Positions 1 to 6,511 of a stretch of DNA of 13,717 bases are shown here, in pieces (the first letter of the stretch is position 1; every line of letters starts with the position of its first letter). The notes below the pieces were generated by a model that saw only the letters and a list, made by a program, of their open reading frames with translations, was not told the origin of the DNA and did not search any database. Origin of the DNA: an uncultured Eubacteriales bacterium. Lineage in GTDB: Bacteria > Bacillota > Clostridia > Christensenellales > Borkfalkiaceae. The position numbers were made by a program, and so were the translations under genes. Location: positions 1-13,717 of the forward strand of contig CAJMCT010000020.1 of NCBI GenBank assembly GCA_905211955.1, given 5' to 3'.

Positions 1-105
1 AATATAAAAGAGTGTGTTTTTGCTCTTGATTAATTTTTTATTAAAACTTAAAAATCGCAAGTAAAAACATATTGATTTTGTATTTAGAATTAAAGGAGAC
101 TAGAT

Positions 106-2187
106 TTGAAAAGAAAAGGTTCAAAAATTTTTTGGCTTATACTTGTCGTAATTCTTGCAGCAGTTGCAATATTTTCGTTTACGTCGAGTTGTAGTTCAAA
201 AACGGACGTAGACACGTCGGAATTTGATATTGTTGTTGATCTTGTTCGTGTTAAAAACGGTAAAGAGTTTACTTATGCGGACTTGGAAAAACAAAACGTA
301 CCCGTTATTAAAGAAAAACTTGAAAATTATAAGGAAGTGACACTTCAACTTAACGAGGTTTATTTTGACGTTTACGCAATCGACTTTGAGATTGCTACTC
401 TTGGAGGAGACGGTAAAGTTAGAAACACCTTCTCGTTTACAACTAATTATTCGAGAAACGACACAAAAATAACCGCAATAGAAAGTTCGCTTTTGATTGC
501 TGGTGTAAATTACGCTTATTCTGATCCGAACGCAGGGTCTATTTGGTCGTCTATACTTCCCATTTTAGGCTATATAGTTATTGCGGTTGTGTTCTTTATT
601 TTGATTATGGGAACGCAAGGCGGAACTAAGGGTGCAATGAATTTTGCTAAAACCAACGCGAGAATTAACCACAACATTAAAGTAAGGTTTACCGACGTTG
701 CCGGCGCTGAAGAAGAAAAAGCCGAACTTGCCGAAGTTGTAGACTTTTTGAAAAACCCTGCAAAGTTTTCGGATATTGGCGCAAGAATTCCCAAGGGTGT
801 TTTATTAGTAGGCCCTCCCGGAACAGGTAAAACGTTATTCGCTAAAGCCGTTGCGGGTGAAGCGGGTGTTCCGTTCTTCTCAATAAGTGGTTCGGACTTC
901 GTTGAAATGTTCGTAGGTGTAGGCGCATCAAGAGTAAGAGACTTATTCGATATGGCTAAAAAGAGTATGCCTTGTATCGTGTTTATAGACGAAATCGATG
1001 CGGTTGGTCGTCAACGTGGTACAGGTATGGGTGGCGGACACGACGAAAGAGAACAAACGCTTAACCAATTACTCGTTCAAATGGACGGCTTTGAAACTAA
1101 CGACGGAATTATCGTTATGGCGGCAACTAACCGTGCCGATATATTAGACCCCGCGCTTTTAAGACCGGGTAGATTCGACCGTCAAATATTCGTAAACGTT
1201 CCCGACGTTCGCGGTAGAGAAGCAATACTAAAAGTTCATGCAAGGAACAAGCGCTTATCTCCCGACGTTAACTTTAAGACGGTTGCTAGAATGACGAGTG
1301 GTTTCTCGGGTGCGGACTTAGAAAACTTATTAAACGAAGCGGCAATCTTGGCTGCTAGAGCAAATAGAAATTATATTACCAACGTTGACTTATACGAAGG
1401 CATTAACAAAGTGCTTATGGGACCGCAAAAGAAGAGTAGGCTCGTCACAGAAACGGATAAGAGAATTACCGCTTATCACGAATCGGGACACGCGGTTCTT
1501 GCAAGACTTTTGCCCAACTGCGACCCCGTGCACGAAGTTTCTATTATTCCGCGTGGTCAAGCGGCAGGCTATACTATGACTAGACCCGATAGCGACGACA
1601 ACCACTTAACTAAGGCTAAACTTTTAGACGATATAGTTATGACGCTTGGTGGTAGAGTTGCCGAAGAACTTATCATTAAAGATATATCCGCAGGTGCTTC
1701 TGGGGATATTCAAGCGGTAAGCAAACGCGCTCGTCTTATGGTCACCGAGTGGGGTATGAGCGAAAAGGTTGGTCCTATCTCGTATGCTTCTGACAAGGAA
1801 ATCTTTATCGGTAGAGATATGCAATCGCACGTTTCTTATAGCGAAGAAACCGCGGGGCTTATCGATAAGGAAGTTCAAAGCATAATCGATACCGCACTAA
1901 ACAAGGCTAGAGAATTGCTTTCTAAAAACAAAAAACTCTTAGATACTATGGCAAGAGTTTTAGTTGAAAGAGAAACTATCTTTACCGAAGAAGTGGATAT
2001 GATTATGGAAGGCAAGAGTGTTGAAGAAATCTTAGCCTTTATGGACGAAAACGAACGTACCTTAAATCAAAACCCGTTTGAAAGAAAGAAAAAAGTTATA
2101 ATTTCCGAAAAGGAATTAAATAAAGAAACCGAAAAGGTAGATTCGCCCGAAGAAGAAAAAGTGGACGAAGAAAAACCACAAGAATAA
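106..2187 (+). CDS. ftsH: ATP-dependent zinc metalloprotease FtsH
   Basis: FtsH is a membrane-anchored hexameric AAA+ protease that degrades misassembled membrane proteins and some short-lived regulators. All hallmarks are visible. A first membrane helix lies at about residues 8-26, then an extracytoplasmic domain, then a second helix at about 150-169. The AAA module has Walker A GPPGTGKT (236-243), Walker B IVFIDE (291-296) and the second region of homology with RPGRFDR (353-359). The zinc motif is HESGH (458-462), with a likely third ligand at D534 in GASGD. The tail is highly charged (about 655-693). The 693-residue length is slightly long for the family. The start is TTG, chosen because AAAGGAG (92-98) lies seven bases upstream. 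A TTGATT at 26-31 could be a -35 box, but its -10 partner is poor. parA follows after 33 bases, so co-transcription is likely. Confidence 0.97.
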   Translation: MKRKGSKIFWLILVVILAAVAIFSFTSSCSSKTDVDTSEFDIVVDLVRVKNGKEFTYADLEKQNVPVIKEKLENYKEVTLQLNEVYFDVYAIDFEIATLGGDGKVRNTFSFTTNYSRNDTKITAIESSLLIAGVNYAYSDPNAGSIWSSILPILGYIVIAVVFFILIMGTQGGTKGAMNFAKTNARINHNIKVRFTDVAGAEEEKAELAEVVDFLKNPAKFSDIGARIPKGVLLVGPPGTGKTLFAKAVAGEAGVPFFSISGSDFVEMFVGVGASRVRDLFDMAKKSMPCIVFIDEIDAVGRQRGTGMGGGHDEREQTLNQLLVQMDGFETNDGIIVMAATNRADILDPALLRPGRFDRQIFVNVPDVRGREAILKVHARNKRLSPDVNFKTVARMTSGFSGADLENLLNEAAILAARANRNYITNVDLYEGINKVLMGPQKKSRLVTETDKRITAYHESGHAVLARLLPNCDPVHEVSIIPRGQAAGYTMTRPDSDDNHLTKAKLLDDIVMTLGGRVAEELIIKDISAGASGDIQAVSKRARLMVTEWGMSEKVGPISYASDKEIFIGRDMQSHVSYSEETAGLIDKEVQSIIDTALNKARELLSKNKKLLDTMARVLVERETIFTEEVDMIMEGKSVEEILAFMDENERTLNQNPFERKKKVIISEKELNKETEKVDSPEEEKVDEEKPQE

Positions 2188-2220
2188 AAATTAAAGCAAT
2201 TTATACGATAGGAGAAGATT

Positions 2221-2997
2221 ATGGGAAAGATAATTGCTTTTTCAAACCAAAAAGGTGGTGTAGGAAAAACCACTACGTGTGTAAACATGGCGGCATACCT
2301 TGCCCAAAAGGGAAAGAAGTGTTTAATAGTAGACCTTGACCCCCAAGGCAATGCGACAACCGGTTTAGGCTTTTCTAAAAGCGAAGTCAAAAACTCTGTT
2401 TACAACGTTATGATAGACGACATGCCGTTAGAAGAAGCGGTGGTAAAAACGCAAATCGACAACTTAGACATTTTGCCGTCCAACATAGATCTTGCAGGGG
2501 CGGAAGTTGAACTCGTCTATATTAAAAATCGTGAACACGTGCTTAAAAGAGTGCTTGAAACGGCAAAGAAAGCATACGATTTTATAACCATAGACTGTCC
2601 CCCGTCTTTAGGGCTTTTAACCATAAACGCGCTTGCTGCGGCGGACACCGTAATTATTCCTATACAAAGCGAATATTACGCGCTAGAGGGGCTTAGCCAA
2701 CTTATGAATACCATAAAACTCGTTGTTAAGCACCTTAATGAAAGCCTTAAAATCGAAGGTGTTGTGCTTACCATGAGCGATAATCGTGCAATCATATCAA
2801 GGCAAATTTCGGCGGAGATAAGAAAGTTCTTTGGAAAACGCGTTTATGAAACGGTTATTCCTAGAAACATTAGGCTTGCCGAAGCACCGAGCCACGGCGT
2901 TCCTATTATGCTACACGATACTAGATGTTCGGGTGCAAAAGCATACCTATCGTTGACGGAAGAATTTTTAAGCCGTCAACCTAATAGAAAATCATAA
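2221..2997 (+). CDS. parA: Chromosome-partitioning ATPase ParA/Soj
   Basis: This is a ParA-family ATPase of the short chromosomal Soj type. It binds DNA as an ATP dimer and works with ParB to segregate replication origins; in spore formers it also links to initiation and sporulation control. The deviant Walker A motif KGGVGKTT is at residues 11-18, the switch region DLDPQGN at 38-44, and Walker B ITIDCPP at 121-127. At 258 residues there is no N-terminal helix-turn-helix extension, which argues for a chromosomal rather than a plasmid P1/F-type ParA. The start is ATG, with AGGAG at 2210-2214 and a six-base spacer. It lies 33 bases after ftsH and 28 bases before parB, with no terminator in between, so the three genes probably share a transcript. 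Confidence 0.96.
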   Translation: MGKIIAFSNQKGGVGKTTTCVNMAAYLAQKGKKCLIVDLDPQGNATTGLGFSKSEVKNSVYNVMIDDMPLEEAVVKTQIDNLDILPSNIDLAGAEVELVYIKNREHVLKRVLETAKKAYDFITIDCPPSLGLLTINALAAADTVIIPIQSEYYALEGLSQLMNTIKLVVKHLNESLKIEGVVLTMSDNRAIISRQISAEIRKFFGKRVYETVIPRNIRLAEAPSHGVPIMLHDTRCSGAKAYLSLTEEFLSRQPNRKS

Positions 2998-3011
2998 AAA
3001 ACACTAAATAC

Positions 3012-3019
3012 AGGTGGAG
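3012..3019 (+). promoter_or_regulatory. Ribosome binding site that sets the parB start
   Basis: AGGTGGAG lies six bases before ATG 3026. An in-frame GTG at 3014 falls inside this site, so a start there would remove its own ribosome site. The ATG is therefore preferred. Confidence 0.8.
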
Positions 3020-3025
3020 AAAAAC

Positions 3026-3928
3026 ATGAAAAACAACAGAGGTTTAGGAAAAGGTCTTTCGGCACTTTTCTCTGAAACGGAAGAAGATTACGGCAAAAGC
3101 CTTTTATTTGACGAAGAAACCGTAGAAGGCGGAGAAACGGTTAGCGAGATAGACGTTAGTGCTATATTTGCAAACCCCAATCAACCGAGAAAGGTTTTTG
3201 ACGAAACTGCATTAAAAGAACTTGCAAGTTCTATTGAAAAACACGGTGTGATTATGCCGATTATCGTCAACAAGAGTGGCGATAGGTATATGATTATCGC
3301 GGGCGAAAGAAGATTCCGCGCAAGTAAAATTGCAGGCTTATCAAAGGTGCCTGCCATCGTTAAAAATTATAACGAACGTCAAATCAAGGAGATATCCTTG
3401 ATTGAAAACTTGCAAAGAGAAGACTTAAACCCCATTGAAGCGGCAACCGCAATGCGTTCGCTTATGGACGACTACGGCTTAACCCAAGAAGATTTAGCCG
3501 ACAGAATCGGAAAGTCAAGACCGGCTATTGCAAACACGTTAAGACTTTTATCGTTATCGCCCGAAGTTATAAAACTCGTAGCAAACGGGGTTTTATCCGC
3601 AGGGCATGCTAGGGCGCTCATTTCACTTCCCCAAGCCGAACAAGTAAAAATTGCCGACCAATCTATTAAGGAAGGCGCTTCGGTTAGAGAAGTAGAAAAG
3701 AAAGTAAAAGACTACTTTATGCCCCCTGAAGAAAAAGCAAAGAAGAAAATTCGCCAAGAACTTTCGGCTGAACTTAAAGAACTTATCGGCGAAATGCAAA
3801 GGGTGTTCGGCACGAAGGTAAACGCTATCGGAAACGACAACAAGGGTAGAATTTATATCGACTACTATACGAGAGACGATTTGGATAGACTTGCCGATAT
3901 TTTGGAAATTGTAAAAGAGAAAAAATAA
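3026..3928 (+). CDS. parB: Chromosome-partitioning protein ParB/Spo0J
   Basis: ParB loads onto parS sites as a CTP-dependent sliding clamp, recruits condensin and stimulates the ParA ATPase. Counting from ATG 3026 (300 residues), the N terminus carries the conserved RGLGKGLSALF segment (5-15), the part of the family that activates ParA. The ParB/Srx-like domain follows with NPNQPRK (50-56), the CTP-binding GERRFRA box (93-99) and ENLQRE (127-132). A central helix-turn-helix lies at about 152-174 and recognises parS in known members. The C-terminal region should dimerise. The ATG is preferred over an in-frame GTG at 3014. A terminator follows two bases after the stop, making this the last gene of the ftsH-parA-parB unit. 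I saw no exact parS palindrome (TGTTTCACGTGAAACA) in the window. Confidence 0.96.
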   Translation: MKNNRGLGKGLSALFSETEEDYGKSLLFDEETVEGGETVSEIDVSAIFANPNQPRKVFDETALKELASSIEKHGVIMPIIVNKSGDRYMIIAGERRFRASKIAGLSKVPAIVKNYNERQIKEISLIENLQREDLNPIEAATAMRSLMDDYGLTQEDLADRIGKSRPAIANTLRLLSLSPEVIKLVANGVLSAGHARALISLPQAEQVKIADQSIKEGASVREVEKKVKDYFMPPEEKAKKKIRQELSAELKELIGEMQRVFGTKVNAIGNDNKGRIYIDYYTRDDLDRLADILEIVKEKK

Positions 3929-3930
3929 TT

Positions 3931-3955
3931 AAAGGGGCGTTTATACGCCCTTTTT
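3931..3955 (+). terminator. Intrinsic terminator after parB
   Basis: GGGCG (3935-3939) pairs with CGCCC (3946-3950) around a TTTATA loop. The stem extends by G3934 with T3951 and by AAA with the T run. TTTTT follows at once. This is a typical Rho-independent terminator ending the ftsH-parA-parB transcript. Confidence 0.88.
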
Positions 3956-3970
3956 GTTCAAACGAAAAAG

Positions 3971-5356
3971 ATGTTAGAATTTAAAAGGCTTGATAAAGAC
4001 GTATTAATAATAAAAGAATTTATGGAAAAGTCCCCGATAGAGTTTTGTGACCTATCGATAGGGACTAAGTTTCTTTGGCGAGACGAATTCGTAATAGACT
4101 ATGCTATTTTAGACGATACGCTTATTATGAAAGAAACTTGCAAAGACTATAAAGACGCTTTTTATATGCCTATCGGAAAAAACGTTGAAAAGGCCTTAGA
4201 GAAAATCGAAAATTACCAAAAATTAAAGGGCGATACGTTAAAGTTTTGTTGTATCGATAATGACAGTATTGGCTTTTTTATAAAGCGGTACGGCGATGTA
4301 GAGATAGTAAACGATAGAGATTGGAGCGATTATATCTACTCTGCCGAAAAGTTTAGATCGTATAGTGGAAAAAAGTTTTCGGGGCAAAGAAACCACGTTA
4401 ATAGGTTTAAGAAAAATTATCCTAATTATAAATTTAAGGTGTTAACTGAAAACGATTTGGATAAAGTTAAAGATTTTTTATCGTGGTTTGACGGAGAAAA
4501 TGATTTTTCTTTGTTTTACGCTAAAGCAGAAAGAGAAAAACTTTACGACTACATAGAAAACTCTTTTAGGCTTAATCAACTTTCAGGGTACTTAGAAGTA
4601 GACGGAAAAATGGTGGCTCTATCTATCGGTGAAAGAGTAAAAGATACGTTGATAGTTCACGTAGAAAAAGGGCTTAAAGAATACGAAGGCGTATATCCCA
4701 CGATGGCGCAAGAATTTGCAATTCATTACGCGGTAGACGGGGTTAACAAGATAAATAGAGAAGAAGATTGCGGTGATATGGGGCTTAGGATTTCTAAACT
4801 TCAGTACCACCCCATAGAAGTTAAAGAAAAAAACGTTTTAACCGTAAAAACTTTGTTTTCTAAGATTTCACCGCCTGTTTTAATTAAAACTGAAAGGCTT
4901 GTTCTTACTGAGTTTAAAAAGGACGACCCAAGATATAGAAAACTTTATATGGACGACGAACTAAATAAGTGGTGGGGATACGATTATAGAGAAGACCTAA
5001 AAGGAGAGCCAACTAACGAATACTTTTATTCGTTTATGAAAGGGCTTAAAGATAAAAAAGAAGAATATTCTTTATCTGTAAATCTAAACGGAGAACTTAT
5101 TGGCGAAGTGGTTTTATGGAACTTTGGGTTTGACAAAAGTGTTGAAGTCGGGTTTAGATTTTTTAAAGAATATCACGGAAAAGGCTATGCGAAAGAGAGT
5201 GTTTCGGCACTTATCGATTATGCTAAAAACACATTACTTGCCACTAAGATCTTAGATAGATGCCACAAAGACAATTTGCCCAGCAAAAAACTAATCGAAA
5301 GACTTGGTTTTAAAAAGGTAAAAGAAGACTTAACGCACCTATACTTTGAACAATAA
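3971..5356 (+). CDS. DUF2156 - GNAT two-domain acyltransferase-like protein
   Basis: This is a 461-residue fusion of two GNAT-fold domains. Residues 1 to about 290 match the DUF2156 / phosphatidylglycerol-lysyltransferase C-terminal type: the SAEKFRSYSGKKFSGQRNH region (124-142) and INREEDCGDMGLRISKLQYHP (261-281). Residues about 303-461 are a RimJ/RimL-like N-acetyltransferase, opening with LIKTERLVLTEF (304-315), with an acetyl-CoA loop YHGKGYAKES (401-410) and the late DNLPSKKLIERLGF element (434-447). No membrane segments are seen, so a cytosolic enzyme is likely. DUF2156 relatives transfer amino acids or acyl groups; the substrate here is unknown. The ribosome site is weak (an A-rich GAAAAAG). 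The start sits only 16 bases past the T run of the upstream terminator, so its promoter is unclear. The start is kept because the LEFKRL opening resembles other DUF2156 proteins. Confidence 0.8.
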   Translation: MLEFKRLDKDVLIIKEFMEKSPIEFCDLSIGTKFLWRDEFVIDYAILDDTLIMKETCKDYKDAFYMPIGKNVEKALEKIENYQKLKGDTLKFCCIDNDSIGFFIKRYGDVEIVNDRDWSDYIYSAEKFRSYSGKKFSGQRNHVNRFKKNYPNYKFKVLTENDLDKVKDFLSWFDGENDFSLFYAKAEREKLYDYIENSFRLNQLSGYLEVDGKMVALSIGERVKDTLIVHVEKGLKEYEGVYPTMAQEFAIHYAVDGVNKINREEDCGDMGLRISKLQYHPIEVKEKNVLTVKTLFSKISPPVLIKTERLVLTEFKKDDPRYRKLYMDDELNKWWGYDYREDLKGEPTNEYFYSFMKGLKDKKEEYSLSVNLNGELIGEVVLWNFGFDKSVEVGFRFFKEYHGKGYAKESVSALIDYAKNTLLATKILDRCHKDNLPSKKLIERLGFKKVKEDLTHLYFEQ

Positions 5357-5360
5357 AAAT

Positions 5361-5388
5361 AACCCCCCACGGCTTAGCCGTGGGGGTT
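5361..5388. terminator. Bidirectional terminator between converging genes
   Basis: This is a near-perfect GC-rich hairpin. CCCCCACGGC pairs with GCCGTGGGGG around a TTA loop, and outer AA/TT pairs flank one bulged C. On the plus strand AGTTTT follows. On the minus strand the exit reads into TTATTTTTATT. It can therefore end both the plus-strand acyltransferase gene (stop 5356) and the minus-strand XRE gene (stop 5393). Confidence 0.9.
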
Positions 5389-5392
5389 AGTT

Positions 5393-5632
5393 TTAGCATA
5401 AATCATCGTCGCCGTTAAAATAATCTTTATCAAAGAATTCTTTTAGCGTTATTCCTGCACCAATACATAATTTCTTAATAGTTATTACTTTGGGGCATTT
5501 ACTTTTCCCCGCCATAAAATCAAAGACTGTGGAAGGTGTAAGGTTTGATTCTAAACAAAGAGCGGTAAGGGTTGTCCCCTTTTCTTGAAGCAATTCTTCA
5601 ATTCTACGCTTTATCGCCATATCAATATTCAT
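5393..5632 (-). CDS. XRE-family (Cro/C1-type) transcriptional regulator
   Basis: This is a compact 79-residue helix-turn-helix protein. The HTH spans about residues 20-42 (TTLTALCLESNLTPSTVFDFMAG, cited by position), followed by the usual third and fourth helices with KVITIKKLCIGAGITLKEFF (48-67). It ends in an acidic tail. No sensor domain is present, so it is likely a simple repressor dimer. The start ATG is at 5632-5630, with AGAAGG six bases upstream. It is divergent from the SLOG-like gene at 5758. The 125-base gap holds three copies of a TACGGAGTTCCGTA palindrome over both predicted promoters, which makes this protein the obvious candidate to bind them and repress itself and its neighbour. 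That binding is inferred from position only. G+C is low, about 33% in a hand-counted stretch. Confidence 0.88.
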   Translation of the reverse strand: MNIDMAIKRRIEELLQEKGTTLTALCLESNLTPSTVFDFMAGKSKCPKVITIKKLCIGAGITLKEFFDKDYFNGDDDLC

Positions 5633-5643
5633 CGCATACCTTC

Positions 5644-5663
5644 TTTTACGGAGTTCCGTAAAA
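5644..5663. promoter_or_regulatory. Operator palindrome 1 (XRE gene side)
   Basis: TTTTACGGA and TCCGTAAAA form a perfect 9-bp inverted repeat around a central GT. It sits just upstream of the XRE ribosome site and over the expected transcription start of the minus-strand promoter, a position suited to autorepression. Confidence 0.75.
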
Positions 5664-5692
5664 ATATTATGACAAATTAAAAATTTTGTCTT
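5664..5692 (-). promoter_or_regulatory. Predicted promoter of the XRE regulator
   Basis: On the minus strand, AAGACA (5692-5687) and TAATAT (5669-5664) are 17 bp apart. Each matches four of six consensus bases. An alternative -10 is CATAAT (5671-5666), with a shorter spacer. Operator 2 touches the -35 box and operator 1 covers the start region. Confidence 0.4.
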
Positions 5693-5705
5693 ACGGAGTT
5701 TCGTA
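5692..5705. promoter_or_regulatory. Operator palindrome 2 (central, imperfect)
   Basis: TACGGA-GT-TTCGTA is the same palindrome as its neighbours with one arm base changed (C to T). It lies between the back-to-back -35 boxes of the two divergent promoters, so one bound dimer here could influence both. Confidence 0.7.
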
Positions 5706-5708
5706 TGC

Positions 5709-5737
5709 TTGCAATTATTGACCGTTGTAGTTATAAT
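5709..5737 (+). promoter_or_regulatory. Predicted promoter of the SLOG-like gene
   Basis: TTGCAA (5709-5714) and a perfect TATAAT (5732-5737) are separated by 17 bp. Transcription should start near 5744, inside operator 3 and only about 14 bases before the ATG. Confidence 0.7.
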
Positions 5738-5738
5738 T

Positions 5739-5756
5739 ATTACGGAGTTCCGTAAT
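5739..5756. promoter_or_regulatory. Operator palindrome 3, overlapping start site and ribosome site
   Basis: ATTACGGA and TCCGTAAT form a perfect 8-bp inverted repeat around GT, ending one base before ATG 5758. It covers the predicted transcription start, and its GGAG (5744-5747) is the only Shine-Dalgarno-like sequence for the gene. The operator is therefore also the ribosome site. Confidence 0.75.
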
Positions 5757-5757
5757 T

Positions 5758-6225
5758 ATGAATAAAGAATTGGCTTGCTCTTTTTTTGGGCATAGGGTGG
5801 TAAATCTTAATAAAAATCAAATAAAAACATTAGAGAGCGATATAAAAACTCTTATTGTTGATAAAGGGTTTTCATCTTTTTATTTTGGTGGTTTAGGAGA
5901 GTTTGACAAGATTTGTTATGAGATTGTTTCCAGATTAAAAGAAAGTTATCCGCATATTAAGAAGATTTATTGCCTAATAGAAGAAAAGGAATTAAAAAAC
6001 AGGGCAAGGTTAAGTGAACTCTCGCAAAGAGAATTTGACGAGATGGTATATTTTCCGCCCGATTTTAATTATTGGTATACGAGAATTTATTATAGAAATT
6101 GCGAGATTATAAAAAACAGCGACTACGTGATTTTCTTTGCAAAAGAAGACAAAAACAGTGGAGCATATAAAGCGCTATCGTTTGCGAAAAAGATTAAAAA
6201 GCCTTACAAAAATTATTTTGAATAA
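5758..6225 (+). CDS. SLOG / DUF1273-like Rossmann-fold protein
   Basis: The 155-residue protein resembles the SLOG superfamily (DUF1273/YspA-like) of Rossmann folds that bind nucleotides or nucleotide-derived ligands. Features seen are the opening strand with FGHR (10-13), the glycine-rich turn FGGLGEFD (43-50), a late strand in RNCEIIKNSDYVIFF (113-127) and a C-terminal SGAYKALSFAKK helix (134-145). No signal peptide or membrane segment is seen. Some SLOG families act as ligand sensors or nucleotide-processing enzymes in phage defence and stress systems, and others are housekeeping hydrolases; this one's ligand and role are unknown. It is divergent from an XRE repressor, with three shared palindromic operators. 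Its ATG follows operator 3 directly, with GGAG ten bases upstream. G+C is about 28% over the first 180 bases, against roughly 47-50% in sampled parts of ftsH and the aminotransferase gene, which hints at transfer. Confidence 0.72.
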   Translation: MNKELACSFFGHRVVNLNKNQIKTLESDIKTLIVDKGFSSFYFGGLGEFDKICYEIVSRLKESYPHIKKIYCLIEEKELKNRARLSELSQREFDEMVYFPPDFNYWYTRIYYRNCEIIKNSDYVIFFAKEDKNSGAYKALSFAKKIKKPYKNYFE

Positions 6226-6227
6226 AT

Positions 6228-6247
6228 AAAACCAACTTTGGTTTTTT
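6228..6247 (+). terminator. Intrinsic terminator after the SLOG-like gene
   Basis: AAAACCA (6228-6234) and TGGTTTT (6239-6245) form a short stem with an ACTT loop that runs straight into T residues. The stem is AT-rich, so termination may be partial. Confidence 0.6.
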
Positions 6248-6250
6248 GTT

Positions 6251-6280
6251 GTATAAAAAGTTGGGGATAGGGAAAAATCT
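6251..6280 (+). promoter_or_regulatory. Possible forespore (sigma-F-type) promoter of the cotF-like pair
   Basis: GTATA (6251-6255), 15 bp, then GGAAAAATCT (6271-6280) resembles the Bacillus sigma-F pattern GYATA-N15-GGnnAnAnTn with one mismatch. The predicted start falls near 6287, about 22 bases before ATG 6309. No clear vegetative promoter was seen in the gap. This rests on motif memory only. Confidence 0.3.
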
Positions 6281-6295
6281 TCTTAAGAAAAAAAC

Positions 6296-6302
6296 AAGGA
6301 GG
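6296..6302 (+). promoter_or_regulatory. Ribosome binding site that sets the first cotF-like start
   Basis: A full AAGGAGG lies six bases (all T) before ATG 6309. This rules against the longer reading frame beginning at TTG 6246, which overlaps the upstream terminator. Confidence 0.85.
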
Positions 6303-6308
6303 TTTTTT

Positions 6309-6497
6309 ATGTCTAACAATATGTTGACGACAAAAGAAGCAACGCTTGTAGCGGACTTACTTACCTATGAAGAGCAAGCGTGCAAGAAAGCAAGATTATA
6401 TTCTAAAATAACTACGGATACCGCATTAAAGGAAACTTACACCAAAATTGCGGATAACCACGAAAGGCGCTTTAACGCACTTTTCGATTTATTATAA
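6309..6497 (+). CDS. Small CotF-like spore coat-associated protein
   Basis: The protein has 62 residues and is predicted to be almost entirely helical. It opens MSNNMLTTKEATLVADLL and continues with a YEEQACKKARLYSKI segment (20-34) and an NHERRFNALFDLL end (50-62). This is the pattern I associate with short ferritin-like/CotF-related proteins found in pairs in Clostridia. The ATG at 6309 is fixed by a perfect AAGGAGG six bases upstream. A longer frame from 6246 would begin in the previous gene's terminator and is not used. The next gene starts 14 bases after the stop with its own ribosome site and is also CotF-like, so the two are probably co-expressed and may interact. A role in the spore coat is inferred from family resemblance only. 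Confidence 0.7.
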   Translation: MSNNMLTTKEATLVADLLTYEEQACKKARLYSKITTDTALKETYTKIADNHERRFNALFDLL

Positions 6498-6511
6498 GGG
6501 GGAATATAAAC

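Noticed and set aside
181..195. Lipoprotein-like TSSC after the first FtsH helix
   Set aside because: The position three before the Cys is Thr rather than Leu/Val/Ile, and FtsH is normally held by an uncleaved signal anchor.
2067..2390. 107-residue minus-strand reading frame across the ftsH-parA junction
   Set aside because: It lies opposite two certain genes, has no recognisable domain and looks like a shadow of their codon use.
3014..3025. GTG start for parB at 3014
   Set aside because: The GTG lies inside the ribosome binding site AGGTGGAG used by ATG 3026.
2221..3928. parS site near parA-parB
   Set aside because: I looked for TGTTTCACGTGAAACA-like palindromes by eye and found none. ACACGTG-containing spots such as near 2535 do not form the dyad.
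5671..5690. Inverted repeat GACAAA / TTTGTC as a fourth operator
   Set aside because: The arms are only 6 bp and AT-rich, and do not share the ACGGA core of the other three.
5718..5737. TTGACC followed by TATAAT as the SLOG promoter
   Set aside because: The spacer is only 8 bp. TTGCAA at 5709-5714 gives the normal 17 bp with the same -10.
6246..6308. Longer first cotF-like frame starting at TTG 6246
   Set aside because: It begins in the upstream terminator, and a perfect AAGGAGG points to ATG 6309.
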